From NCBI GenBank assembly GCA_023396225.1, contig JAEWWT010000025.1:62001-126000 (forward strand): 64,000 nt of DNA, read 5' to 3'. The DNA comes from Bacillota bacterium (GTDB lineage: Bacteria > Bacillota > Clostridia > Oscillospirales > Ruminococcaceae). The notes under the pieces were generated by a model, which saw only the letters and a list, made by a program, of their open reading frames with translations, ran no database searches and was not told the origin of the DNA. The position numbers were made by a program, and so were the translations under genes. This document shows positions 25,420 to 33,655 of this stretch, in pieces; position 1 is the first letter of the stretch, and each line of letters starts with the position of its first letter.

Positions 25420-25451
25420 AGAGGACACTCCTTCCTACAGATCTGAAGAAT

Positions 25452-26093
25452 TTACTGCTGTGTTGCTATTACTTCTGATTTTTTTAATGAATCATTTTTG
25501 ATAACGCGAAGTTCATTGTCCTCTGAATTTTCACAGCGTCGGAGCTGTTCAAGAAATTTAGGATAATCCTTGAGGTTGCCTCGATAGAAAAGCTCTGCAT
25601 TGTCAATATAGCGCAGATCATCGGGCTGAACAAGCGACTGATGCTTTTTATTTTCCAGAAGTATGCCGGACTTGCCAAGTACAAAGGCTACCCACACTGA
25701 ACATACAAATTTGTATCTGAAACGATGTGGGATATGAAGACCGGAAAGAAACAGACCAGGTACATTATAAGTATAAAGGTCACGATTATTGATAAAATGA
25801 TCAATTGTCAAAATGAATTTCTGATATTGTTCTTCAGAAACACCGACCCTGTATATTTCGCATGGGATATTGTGAAAAAGTCCGAAGATACTTGTGTCAA
25901 GGTTTTCATGGTTGAAATTTGCCGGAAGCGGCGAATCAACTTTGTCACGGCAAAAACTGTACATGCGTGTTAAATCAGCATCACAGGAGATTGATGCATG
26001 ACTGTAGGCTTTCTTTGACAAAAATCGAATTGATTTTGCGATTTTTGTATCTGTGCGGGTTACAACTACATAAATATAATTTTTATTATTCAT
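25452..26093 (-). CDS. Permuted NlpC/P60-like cysteine hydrolase (YiiX/YebB type)
   Basis: A 213-residue protein. A histidine in KKAYSHASISCD (about residue 32) comes before a cysteine in YKFVCSVWVAFVLG (about residue 136). That His-then-Cys order is what circularly permuted papain-like NlpC/P60 proteins (YaeF/YiiX) show, whereas canonical NlpC/P60 enzymes have Cys first. Members cleave amide or ester bonds in peptidoglycan or lipids. No signal peptide. The start at 26093 has AAGGAG upstream; an in-frame upstream extension is low-quality sequence. It heads a two-gene operon with a membrane protein. Moderate certainty on family, none on substrate. Confidence 0.65.
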   Translation of the reverse strand: MNNKNYIYVVVTRTDTKIAKSIRFLSKKAYSHASISCDADLTRMYSFCRDKVDSPLPANFNHENLDTSIFGLFHNIPCEIYRVGVSEEQYQKFILTIDHFINNRDLYTYNVPGLFLSGLHIPHRFRYKFVCSVWVAFVLGKSGILLENKKHQSLVQPDDLRYIDNAELFYRGNLKDYPKFLEQLRRCENSEDNELRVIKNDSLKKSEVIATQQ

Positions 26094-26248
26094 TACAGAA
26101 TACTCCTTGTAAATAAAAAAGTATGTGCAAACATAATAATTATACAACATTTAATGTTGAAAGTACAGCAAAATGTTATATAATTATAATTAATAAACAA
26201 AAAAGAATAAATAATTTTTTGTAAATTAACAACGTTGTAAAATTGTTG

Positions 26249-26277
26249 TTGCAAATCAAATATATTTTATGTATAAT
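26249..26277 (+). promoter_or_regulatory. Promoter of the PilZ-ParA-ComFB-like cluster
   Basis: TTGCAA, 17-nt spacer, TATAAT, about 45 bp before the PilZ gene. A sigma-28 type sequence was looked for and not found here. Confidence 0.65.
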
Positions 26278-26322
26278 TATAAATAATAGTGAATTTCCAG
26301 CGCCGAAGGGGGATAGTAGATA

Positions 26323-26973
26323 ATGGTCAACAAAGAAAAAATAACCAAAGTTGATGTCTATGATAGCGGCGGCAATAGAGTTTTATCAGTAAAAGAAGTT
26401 TTCTTCCCAAGAGACTTTTTCAAAATAAAAGGCAAAGAACTGGTGCTTATTAAGGGAGTAAACCTTCCGTTACTTGATAAGGGACAGTTGATAGATGTTG
26501 TTTTTGAATATGTCAACGGAACAAGAGTAAAGTATATAACAACTATTGATATTGCAACAGAATTTCAGATAAATTTCCATCTTGGTGAGGGAACGGAGCT
26601 TGAAGAAAGAAGGAGATCTTTCAAGGTAGCGTCATGTTTTCATGGACATTCCGATTATTTTATAAGAAATGAAGAAACGTTTGACCATGAGGAACCAATT
26701 CAATTATGTTTTAAGGATATTAACATCGGGGGAACTTTTTTTCGGACGTCATATATTCATCAGGAGGGCGATCAGGTTATGCTCTCTTTTCTTGACGGAA
26801 AGATTGAAATTTTAGCAGAAGTTTTAAGGGTTCAGGATAAAGATGAAAAAGGCGAGTTTGGTTATGGCTGTAAATTCCTTAATGTTACTCATGCACAGGA
26901 AGAAACAATTGCAAGATTTATTTTCGACTGCCAGCTTGCAGAACGTGAAAAAGCAAGAAATAAGCTGCAGTAA
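26323..26973 (+). CDS. PilZ-domain protein (YcgR-like), putative c-di-GMP receptor
   Basis: A 216-residue protein with an N-terminal YcgR-like beta domain (residues 1-90) and a C-terminal PilZ domain. The c-di-GMP contacts are present as an arginine-rich motif ERRRSFKV (about 95-102) and DINIGG (about 132-137), matching the RxxxR and D/NxSxxG patterns of the family. YcgR-type proteins slow or bias the flagellar motor when c-di-GMP is high, which fits its place 1.8 kb before the flagellar genes. The ribosome site (AAGGGGGAT) is good. The ParA gene follows at 42 bp. Confidence 0.82.
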   Translation: MVNKEKITKVDVYDSGGNRVLSVKEVFFPRDFFKIKGKELVLIKGVNLPLLDKGQLIDVVFEYVNGTRVKYITTIDIATEFQINFHLGEGTELEERRRSFKVASCFHGHSDYFIRNEETFDHEEPIQLCFKDINIGGTFFRTSYIHQEGDQVMLSFLDGKIEILAEVLRVQDKDEKGEFGYGCKFLNVTHAQEETIARFIFDCQLAEREKARNKLQ

Positions 26974-27015
26974 TACATATTGATATATAAGGCGAAGGCC
27001 GCAGCAAGGAGTAAT

Positions 27016-27828
27016 ATGAGCACAATAATTGTAGTTACAAATCAGAAAGGCGGAGTGGGTAAAACAACTACCTGCGCTGCACTTACAGGTATTTTCCGTC
27101 AGAGGGGCAAAAGAGTTCTTGCTATTGACCTCGATCCGCAGGGAAACCTTTCGTTTTCACTCGGAGCAGAAGATACGGGATATACCATTCATGACGTTCT
27201 GAAAGGTGATTGTGACATTCATGAAGCAATCAAGAAGACTCATATCTGTGACGTTATTACATCCAATATTCTTTTGTCGGGAACTGAGCTTGAACTTACT
27301 TCAGTAAACAGGGAATATCTGCTTAAAGAGGCTCTTGCACCGCTTAAAAAAGAGTATGACTATATTATACTCGACACTCCTCCTGCACTTTCAATTTTGA
27401 CAATAAATGCATATACGGCTGCAAACGACCTGATAATTCCAATGACGCCGGAAATTCTTTCTCTTCAGGGAATCGTTCAGCTGAAGGAAACAATACTTGC
27501 TGTCAAAAAATACTATAATAAAAAGCTTAACATCAGAGGAATTGTCCTTACAAAATATAATTCTAAGTATTTGCTTACCAGAGAAGTTGAGGAAATGGTT
27601 CAGATTGTTGCTGATCAGCTTAAAACAGAAGTGCTTAAAAACAAGATTGGTATATCTGTTGCAGCAGCGGAAGCTCCTGCACATCAGCTGACTTTAACTG
27701 AATATTCTCCTAAGTGTGCTGCTGCAAAAGACTACACGAAACTATGTAATTACCTTTATCCTTGTGATGACGGCGGTAATAAAACGAAAGCAGTTACAAA
27801 CAAGCAGGGAAAACAGAGAGGTGTTTGA
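27016..27828 (+). CDS. ParA/Soj-type ATPase
   Basis: A 270-residue deviant Walker-A ATPase: QKGGVGKTTT (about residues 10-19), a second site DLDPQGNLSFSLG and Walker-B-like YIILDTPPAL. Soj/ParA proteins move DNA or position large complexes by ATP-driven patterns. No ParB gene and no parS-like site is seen nearby, so it may not segregate the chromosome. A C-terminal EYSPKCAAAKDY replaces the common partner region. Start at 27016 with AAGGAG 5 nt upstream. Located between the PilZ and ComFB-like genes, all co-directional. Confidence 0.88.
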   Translation: MSTIIVVTNQKGGVGKTTTCAALTGIFRQRGKRVLAIDLDPQGNLSFSLGAEDTGYTIHDVLKGDCDIHEAIKKTHICDVITSNILLSGTELELTSVNREYLLKEALAPLKKEYDYIILDTPPALSILTINAYTAANDLIIPMTPEILSLQGIVQLKETILAVKKYYNKKLNIRGIVLTKYNSKYLLTREVEEMVQIVADQLKTEVLKNKIGISVAAAEAPAHQLTLTEYSPKCAAAKDYTKLCNYLYPCDDGGNKTKAVTNKQGKQRGV

Positions 27829-27892
27829 GATTTTTATACGAAATCTGCGTTTGCGTTATAGGATATAGAACTCAGAAAGGATGGTTAAATAA

Positions 27893-28339
27893 ATGAGCAG
27901 AACTGCTGAAAAAAACATAACGATAAAGACCAACAAGACGCCATCAGTAATGAGACTTCTTAGGGGCAGCAGCAGTGCATCCAATCCAATGCTTGATCAT
28001 GAATTTAAAAAGGAAAATATTATTCCAAAGGAAAGCAAGAAAATAATGCTTAACGGCAAAACCGCACTTGAAAGGGAAGTAACCATCAATGTTACTTCTG
28101 AACTTATATCCGAGTGGATGCCAAAGCTTCTTGAAAGATTTAATTGCTGCGGTTGTGATATATGTGCTGCCGAGGCGTCTGTTGAGGCTATGGAGAGAAC
28201 CCCGAGCATCCTCATCAAGGTCAAGGACAAGAAGGACATTGTGAAAGCTGAAAAGCTTAAGCAGGACAATCAGATGAAAATACTCATGGTTCTTGTGCAG
28301 ATTGCAGTCGAGAGAAAAAAATTACCTAAACATACATGA
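27893..28339 (+). CDS. ComFB-like protein
   Basis: A 148-residue protein. Residues about 62-115 (NVTSELISEWMPKLLERF, then CCGCDICAAEASVEAME) resemble the late-competence ComFB domain, whose signature is a cysteine cluster followed by DI-A-L. ComFB-type proteins have been reported to bind c-di-GMP in cyanobacteria; whether this one does is open. The first 55 residues are basic and disordered-looking. AGAAAGGATGG precedes the ATG. A terminator follows, closing the PilZ-ParA-ComFB-like unit just before the flagellar operon. Confidence 0.65.
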   Translation: MSRTAEKNITIKTNKTPSVMRLLRGSSSASNPMLDHEFKKENIIPKESKKIMLNGKTALEREVTINVTSELISEWMPKLLERFNCCGCDICAAEASVEAMERTPSILIKVKDKKDIVKAEKLKQDNQMKILMVLVQIAVERKKLPKHT

Positions 28340-28377
28340 AATTCCGCGACATAATTTTTGTGTCTGCGGAATTTTTT
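28339..28377 (+). terminator. Terminator after the ComFB-like gene
   Basis: AAATTCCGC pairs with GCGGAATTT, followed by TTTTG. A second pairing (GACA/TGTC) extends the stem. Confidence 0.85.
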
Positions 28378-28736
28378 GTGGCCTATGGAATATCATTTCA
28401 GAATATATTCTATAATTATAAAAATAATTTTTCAGATATTTCTTAATCTTGAATTATGTGCATATTCTGACATTTCATATTAAAAACTGTCAATTTATAT
28501 TTTGATGCTTTGATTAAATATTGATAGATTTTTATTAATAATTGTAACTAACATAAACAAATATGCATAAATACTATTGTGTTTTTGTAGAAAATGATTT
28601 ATAATGAATAATAAACTATATATTAAAGTCAGAAATTGTAATTAGTGTTAACATAAGGCGTTTTTTACATAGAAAATGTCGTTATTTGTATTTATATGAC
28701 AAATAAGCATGGAGAAATCTTAAAGGGGGATTTTGC
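28378..28736 (+). promoter_or_regulatory. Upstream region of the flagellar operon
   Basis: About 360 AT-rich bp with no gene. A sigma-A-like promoter lies at 28577-28605 (TTGTGT, 17 nt, TATAAT). Further on, an 8-bp hairpin TTATTTGT/ACAAATAA (28682-28706) ends 15 nt before the flgB ribosome site. The long AT-rich stretch before the promoter could hold regulator sites; none was recognised. Confidence 0.55.
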
Positions 28737-29132
28737 ATGGGAATGTTTGATAATGCTTACATGAATCTTGGGGAACAGCTCCTTGATGCAACATGGTATA
28801 AAATGCAGGTTATAAACAATAACATTGCAAACAATGATACCGAGAATTTCAAGGCAAAGAGCGTTGATTTCAGAATTGCTCTTGAAAAAGAAAAATGCAA
28901 ATGCAAATATCATGTAAAAACAGAAGACCAAAAAGACGAAAAAAATGATAAAATAGAACTTGACGTTATTACAAGCAGTCAGCCTGAAACCGTGCAGACA
29001 CTAAACGGAAATAATGTCGACATGGAAAAGGAAACTATGGCGTTTGCAGATGCACAGTATCAGTACAGTACCATGATTGATTATATGAATAGTCAGTATG
29101 CAATGATGAGAACTGCACTTTCCAGAAATTAA
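28737..29132 (+). CDS. flgB: Flagellar basal-body rod protein FlgB
   Basis: A 131-residue proximal rod component, exported through the flagellar type III gate. It has the rod-protein signature INNNIANNDTENFKAKSVDF near residue 30 (usually NIANVDTPGYKA) and a helical C-terminus ending YAMMRTALSRN. Length is standard. A strong AAAGGGGGA site lies upstream. It is the first gene of the flagellar operon and is followed at 50 bp by flgC, in the order flgB-flgC-fliE shared by most Firmicutes. Confidence 0.92.
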   Translation: MGMFDNAYMNLGEQLLDATWYKMQVINNNIANNDTENFKAKSVDFRIALEKEKCKCKYHVKTEDQKDEKNDKIELDVITSSQPETVQTLNGNNVDMEKETMAFADAQYQYSTMIDYMNSQYAMMRTALSRN

Positions 29133-29182
29133 ATTAGTTATGATATTCATAATATTGCAAAAGGTCAGAAAGGATGATATTA

Positions 29183-29671
29183 ATGGGTTTTTTAAGCTCA
29201 CTTGATATAGGCACATCAGCTCTTTCAGCTCAGAGGCTGAGAATGGATGTTATTTCGCAGAATATTGCAAATCAGGGAACTTACAATACTTCTCCTGGGG
29301 GAGATCCTTATGCAAGACAGCTTGTTGTTTTTTCGGAGAAAAAGCAATTTTCCGATATTTTGAACAAGTATCAGGAGCAGGATAAATCCACCCACAGCCG
29401 TGGTGTTTATTACAGCAAATATTCCAATAAATACAGGGATGCGGGCGTTGCAGTTACAGCTGTAATTGAGGATGAATCTCCTTTTATTCCTGTTTATGAT
29501 CCTGACAACCCTGTTGCGGATGAAAATGGATACATATATCAGTCCAATGTTGACAACACAGAGGAACAGATTGACATGCTTGCTGCACAGCGTTCGTATG
29601 AAGCTAATGCAACAGCAATTGAAGCTATGAAGGCAATGCTTTCAAAGGCAATGCAGCTTAACGGAAAGTAA
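29183..29671 (+). CDS. flgC: Flagellar basal-body rod protein FlgC
   Basis: A 162-residue rod protein. The N-terminal SAQRLRMDVISQNIANQGTY and the C-terminal EEQIDMLAAQRSYEANATAI are the two coiled-coil-forming ends of the axial family. The inner block holds the usual variable loop. The ATG at 29183 is taken since AGAAAGGATG lies 8 nt away; an ATG nine bases earlier is inside that site. It is followed by fliE. Confidence 0.92.
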   Translation: MGFLSSLDIGTSALSAQRLRMDVISQNIANQGTYNTSPGGDPYARQLVVFSEKKQFSDILNKYQEQDKSTHSRGVYYSKYSNKYRDAGVAVTAVIEDESPFIPVYDPDNPVADENGYIYQSNVDNTEEQIDMLAAQRSYEANATAIEAMKAMLSKAMQLNGK

Positions 29672-29697
29672 AGTAAAAATCAGAAGGGGTAATACAG

Positions 29698-30003
29698 ATG
29701 TATATAATTCCAATCAGTTCGGCAATAAATCCGCTTAATACAATGTCGCAGATTGACGAGCCAGTAATAAAAACCGAGGAGAGCGCCTCGTTTGCAGATG
29801 TTTTCAGAGAAACCCTCAATAACATGGAGTCAACCCAGAAAACCCTTCAGGAGGATGCTGTAAGGGTATCAATGGGCGAAATTGACGACCTTCATACCGT
29901 ATATAACAATATTACCAAGGCGCAGATTGCGCTTGAAACTTTTGTTACGGTTAAAAATGCCGCAATAGAAGCGTATAAGGAAATTCAGCAGATCTCATTA
30001 TAA
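29698..30003 (+). CDS. fliE: Flagellar hook-basal body complex protein FliE
   Basis: A 101-residue junction protein that links the MS ring to the rod. The C-terminal helix (NITKAQIALETFVTVKNAAI followed by EAYKEIQQISL) carries the conserved FliE pattern. Good AGAAGGGG site. A 114-bp gap with hairpins separates it from fliF, longer than elsewhere in this part of the operon. Confidence 0.92.
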   Translation: MYIIPISSAINPLNTMSQIDEPVIKTEESASFADVFRETLNNMESTQKTLQEDAVRVSMGEIDDLHTVYNNITKAQIALETFVTVKNAAIEAYKEIQQISL

Positions 30004-30080
30004 CTGTTGCCAACGTATGTAGCACAGGTCAAAGACTAAGCTGCATGTTGAATGACGGGGCGAAGCTCCTTATTTTAAAA

Positions 30081-30103
30081 TTCCTGTATACGGGTATAAG
30101 GAA
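30081..30103 (+). promoter_or_regulatory. Hairpin covering the fliF ribosome site
   Basis: TTCCT(G)TATAC pairs with GTATAAGGAA. The 3' arm contains the start of AAGGAAGGG, the fliF Shine-Dalgarno sequence, so folding would hide it and lower MS-ring translation. Confidence 0.4.
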
Positions 30104-30117
30104 GGGTATATTAAGCT

Positions 30118-31755
30118 ATGAACGATCAGCTTACTAAGATAAAAACATCTTTCTCTCACTTCTGGACAAACCAGAGTAAAACAAGAAAGATTATATATAT
30201 ATCGGCAATTGCTGCGATTGTGCTTATTGCAATTGTAATTACGGCAGTAGCAAACAGGAAAGAGTATACGGTTCTCTTTCAGGGACTTGAAACTGCGGAG
30301 GCCTCAGAGGTTGCTGCACAGATTCAGGAAATGGGCTATAGTGTCGAACTGAAGTCTGGAGGAACGGTTATGGTTCCGAAGGGCACAGAGGACGGACTTA
30401 CAATGAGCATGGCTCAGCTCGGTTATCCTAAGAGTAATCTTACATATGATTTATATACAAAGAATGTTTCAATGTTTACAACTGAATCAGAGAAAAAAGA
30501 GTATGCAAGAATGGCTCTTGAAAGCAGACTTTCCGCCGTCATAGGTTCTCTTGACGGAGTAACAAAGGCAACAGTCACGCTGTCAGTTCCTGAACAGAAA
30601 AACACTGTAATCACTACAAACAAGCAGTATCCTACCGCAGCAGTGGTTGTGTACCTTGACAAAACAAATACCCTAACTAATGACCAGATAAAGGGTATTA
30701 CACATATTGTTCAGATGAGTTTGACAGGACTTACGGAGGAGAATATATCCATTGTTGACGGATATGGTATTCCTCAGATTATCGGCGAAGAAAATATTGA
30801 TGTAATTGCTGAAGAAACAAGAAAGTTTGCTTTCAAATCCAACCTTGAAAATGATATAAAAAAGAAGGTTCTTGACCTCTTTGTTCCTGTTTATGGCGAT
30901 GATGGGGTTTCCGTTGCTGTAAATATGGTGCTTAACTATGATGACAAGGTTTCCGAAAATACAGTTTACTCGCCTTCAACAACAGATGAAAAGGGTATGT
31001 TGCAGCACGCAGATGCTGATTCTGCTTCGGGGACTACCGTTGCTAACGGCGGGGTCGTTGGAGTAGAACCGAATGCAGATGATACATATCCTACAGGAAC
31101 GGAAACGGAGGGCGGACAGTGGTCTGAATCTTCCGTTTCAAATACATATCTTGTAAATACATATAAGGAACAGATTGAAAAGGCAGGCTATACTATTGAC
31201 AATATGTCGATTTCTGTAATAGTCTATACCGATTATCTTTCTGATCCTACAAAAACTGAGCTTGTAAGCCTTGTTGCCAATGCCGGTAGCATTAACCCTG
31301 AGCTTGCTGAATCAGTTGTTACTGTAACAAATCTTCCTAAGCTTGAAGATCAGGCTATTGCCGCTGATGGTCAGCCGACATATCTGCTGGGTCTTTCACT
31401 TAATCAGCTTCTGATTGCTGGCGGAATACTTATCATTCTCCTTATAGCCCTTATCGTCGGACTTGTTATTATGTCGAACAGACGTAAGGCAAAGAGAAAG
31501 GTGTTCGAGGAACAGCTTCTTCAGTCAAGTGGATTTACCGCCGACGAGGGGGTTGTGGATGGGTTCTTCAATCTTAACGACAGCCGCAGCGGGGAACAGG
31601 GAATCAGTGTCCAAAGCCTTATGGACCAAGAGGCAGAGGAATCCAAGGAAACAGTTGTCAGAAAAGAAATTTCAAACTTCTCACGTCAGTGTCCTGACAT
31701 CGTGGCACAGCTTATAAGAAACTGGCTGCGAGAGGGAGAAGAGGGAGGCAAGTAA
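30118..31755 (+). CDS. fliF: Flagellar MS-ring protein FliF
   Basis: The 545-residue membrane ring on which the flagellum is built. It has an N-terminal transmembrane helix (IIYISAIAAIVLIAIVITAV, about 24-43), a large periplasmic-side YscJ-like ring region, a second transmembrane helix (LLIAGGILIILLIALIVGLV, about 427-446) and a cytoplasmic tail whose end (SRQCPDIVAQLIRNWLRE) is the FliG-binding site. The ribosome site may be masked by a hairpin. Its TAA touches the fliG ATG without a gap, which suggests coupled translation of the partners. Confidence 0.95.
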   Translation: MNDQLTKIKTSFSHFWTNQSKTRKIIYISAIAAIVLIAIVITAVANRKEYTVLFQGLETAEASEVAAQIQEMGYSVELKSGGTVMVPKGTEDGLTMSMAQLGYPKSNLTYDLYTKNVSMFTTESEKKEYARMALESRLSAVIGSLDGVTKATVTLSVPEQKNTVITTNKQYPTAAVVVYLDKTNTLTNDQIKGITHIVQMSLTGLTEENISIVDGYGIPQIIGEENIDVIAEETRKFAFKSNLENDIKKKVLDLFVPVYGDDGVSVAVNMVLNYDDKVSENTVYSPSTTDEKGMLQHADADSASGTTVANGGVVGVEPNADDTYPTGTETEGGQWSESSVSNTYLVNTYKEQIEKAGYTIDNMSISVIVYTDYLSDPTKTELVSLVANAGSINPELAESVVTVTNLPKLEDQAIAADGQPTYLLGLSLNQLLIAGGILIILLIALIVGLVIMSNRRKAKRKVFEEQLLQSSGFTADEGVVDGFFNLNDSRSGEQGISVQSLMDQEAEESKETVVRKEISNFSRQCPDIVAQLIRNWLREGEEGGK

Positions 31756-32766
31756 ATGGCAGATTTTGTTGAACTTTCGCCAATACAGAAGGCTGCCATC
31801 GTTGTATCAACAGTTGGCGCGGAAAATGCCGCTATAGTATTCAAACGGCTTAAGGATGATGAAGTTGAAAAACTCACATATGAGATTTCAAGTCTTCCTT
31901 ATATAGATATCAATCAGGTAAATGATGTCCTCAATGAGTTTTATGAGCTTTGTCTTACACAGAAGGTAATCACCGAGGGCGGTGTCGAATATGCCAAGAC
32001 CGTTCTTGAAAAGGCCTTTGGTCCTGATGCAGCTGCTAAACTTATGGACAAGGTTTCACGTTCAATGCAGGCAAAGGCTTTCGAGTTTGTCAGAAAGTCA
32101 GACTACAAGAACCTTCTTGCTATCATGCAGAACGAACACCCGCAGACAATTGCACTTATTCTTTCTTACATAAATTCGGATCAGGCATCTGCTGTTCTTT
32201 CAGAACTTCCTAAGGAAAAGCGTGTTGAAGTTGTTGAAAGAATTGCAAAGATGGAATCTGCATCACCTGAAACCATTGCTACAATTGAGGCTACTCTTGA
32301 AAGAAAGTTTGCCGCTGTTGTTTCGATGGATCTTACAGAGGTAGGCGGCGTAAACTATGTTGCCGATATCCTCAATCATGTTGACAGAGCAACAGAAAAA
32401 TACATCTTTGATGAACTTTCTGTCAGAGATCCAGCTCTTGTTGACGAAATCAAGAAGAAGATGTTCGTATTCGAAGATATTCTCGGACTCGACTCCATGT
32501 CTATCCAGAGATTTATCAGAGATGTCGAGGTCAAGGACCTTGCTGTTGCCATCAAGGGTTCAAACTCGGAAGTTGCCGCTGCTCTCTATGCAAACATGCC
32601 TCAGAGAATGCAGGAAACCATCCAGCAGGAAATCGAGTATCTGCATAATGTCCGTATGCGTGACGTTGAAGAAGCGCAGCAGAGAATTGTTGGCATTATC
32701 AGACATCTTGAAGATGAGGGTGAGCTTGTAATCGGTAAGAGTGGAGAGGACGAGATAATTGCATGA
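31756..32766 (+). CDS. fliG: Flagellar motor switch protein FliG
   Basis: A 336-residue switch protein that converts stator force into torque. The middle domain holds the EHPQTIALILSYINSDQAS motif (about 126-144), and the C-terminal torque helix contains alternating charges (DPALVDEIKKKMFVFEDILG, about 218-237). Length is standard (330-345). The start codon follows directly on the fliF stop. The last bases overlap the fliH start (ATGA). Confidence 0.95.
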   Translation: MADFVELSPIQKAAIVVSTVGAENAAIVFKRLKDDEVEKLTYEISSLPYIDINQVNDVLNEFYELCLTQKVITEGGVEYAKTVLEKAFGPDAAAKLMDKVSRSMQAKAFEFVRKSDYKNLLAIMQNEHPQTIALILSYINSDQASAVLSELPKEKRVEVVERIAKMESASPETIATIEATLERKFAAVVSMDLTEVGGVNYVADILNHVDRATEKYIFDELSVRDPALVDEIKKKMFVFEDILGLDSMSIQRFIRDVEVKDLAVAIKGSNSEVAAALYANMPQRMQETIQQEIEYLHNVRMRDVEEAQQRIVGIIRHLEDEGELVIGKSGEDEIIA

Positions 32767-33620
32767 TTGTTAAATCCTGTGTTTATAACTTTGAATCCGA
32801 TAAGCCTGTGCCGCTGAACAATACCATTTATGTACCGTCAGAGGAAAATGAAACGGAAAGTGCCGCTGATGCTGCTGAAATGAGAAAGCGTGAGGAGCAG
32901 CAGAGGAGAGAAGCCGAGGAAAAACGAATTCAGAAAGCTGTTGAAGACAGGGTCAGAGTTGCTCTTGAGCAGTCAAGAGCGCAGTCGGATGCTTATGCAA
33001 ATGATATAATTGCACAGGCTCAGGCAAAGGCAAATGCGCTTACCGCAGATGCAAAAGCCACTACAAAGACTGTACTTGAAAAGGCTGCGATTGAATCTGC
33101 CGCTATGAAGGAACAGGCAAAAAAAGATGGTTATAAAGAGGGCTTTGATAAAGGTTCAGCCGATGCAAAGGCAAAATGCGAGAAATATGTTGAGGCTGCC
33201 GCAAAATTCATAGCTGAAATAAACTCCAATAAAGAGGCATATTACATCTCCCACGAAGCATTGCTAAGGGATGCGGTTTTCGAAATGGTAAAGAAAATTA
33301 CCCTTGCAGAGCTTGACAGGGATGACAAAATGATAGAACGGATTATTGTGAATGCCGCAAAGCAATTCAGAAATTCCGACTATATAAAGATTTCTCTCCT
33401 TGAGGGAGAGGTCAGCAGCGAGTTTACTTCCGATGCTGAATTTATCAATAAAATTATACCTTTTATTCCTGAAATAGAAATTGAATATCTTAACCCGGAG
33501 GAAGCTGAGGAGGGCACGGTTATCCTTGACAATGACAAGGAGATTATTGATGCGTCAGTTCCGACACAGCTTGAGTTCCTAAGGGAAATAATCAAGAATA
33601 CCAGAGGCGAAAAGAACTAA
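32763..33620 (+). CDS. fliH: Flagellar export ATPase regulator FliH
   Basis: A 285-residue charged coiled-coil protein that holds the FliI ATPase at the export gate. Residues 35-125 are rich in E, K, Q and A (EMRKREEQQRREAEEKRIQK), and the C-terminal FliH/V-type-ATPase-E-like domain is recognisable from ALLRDAVFEMVKKITLAELD (about 161-180). It overlaps fliG by 4 bp, so translation is probably coupled. fliI follows. Confidence 0.88.
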   Translation: MIVKSCVYNFESDKPVPLNNTIYVPSEENETESAADAAEMRKREEQQRREAEEKRIQKAVEDRVRVALEQSRAQSDAYANDIIAQAQAKANALTADAKATTKTVLEKAAIESAAMKEQAKKDGYKEGFDKGSADAKAKCEKYVEAAAKFIAEINSNKEAYYISHEALLRDAVFEMVKKITLAELDRDDKMIERIIVNAAKQFRNSDYIKISLLEGEVSSEFTSDAEFINKIIPFIPEIEIEYLNPEEAEEGTVILDNDKEIIDASVPTQLEFLREIIKNTRGEKN

Positions 33621-33655
33621 TATTAAATTATTCCGTAGAAAGTTTGGTCATTAAC

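Noticed and set aside
27016..27828. Chromosomal parAB locus near the origin
   Set aside because: No parB, no parS-like palindromes and no origin-linked genes (dnaA, gidA/B, rpmH) are in the window.
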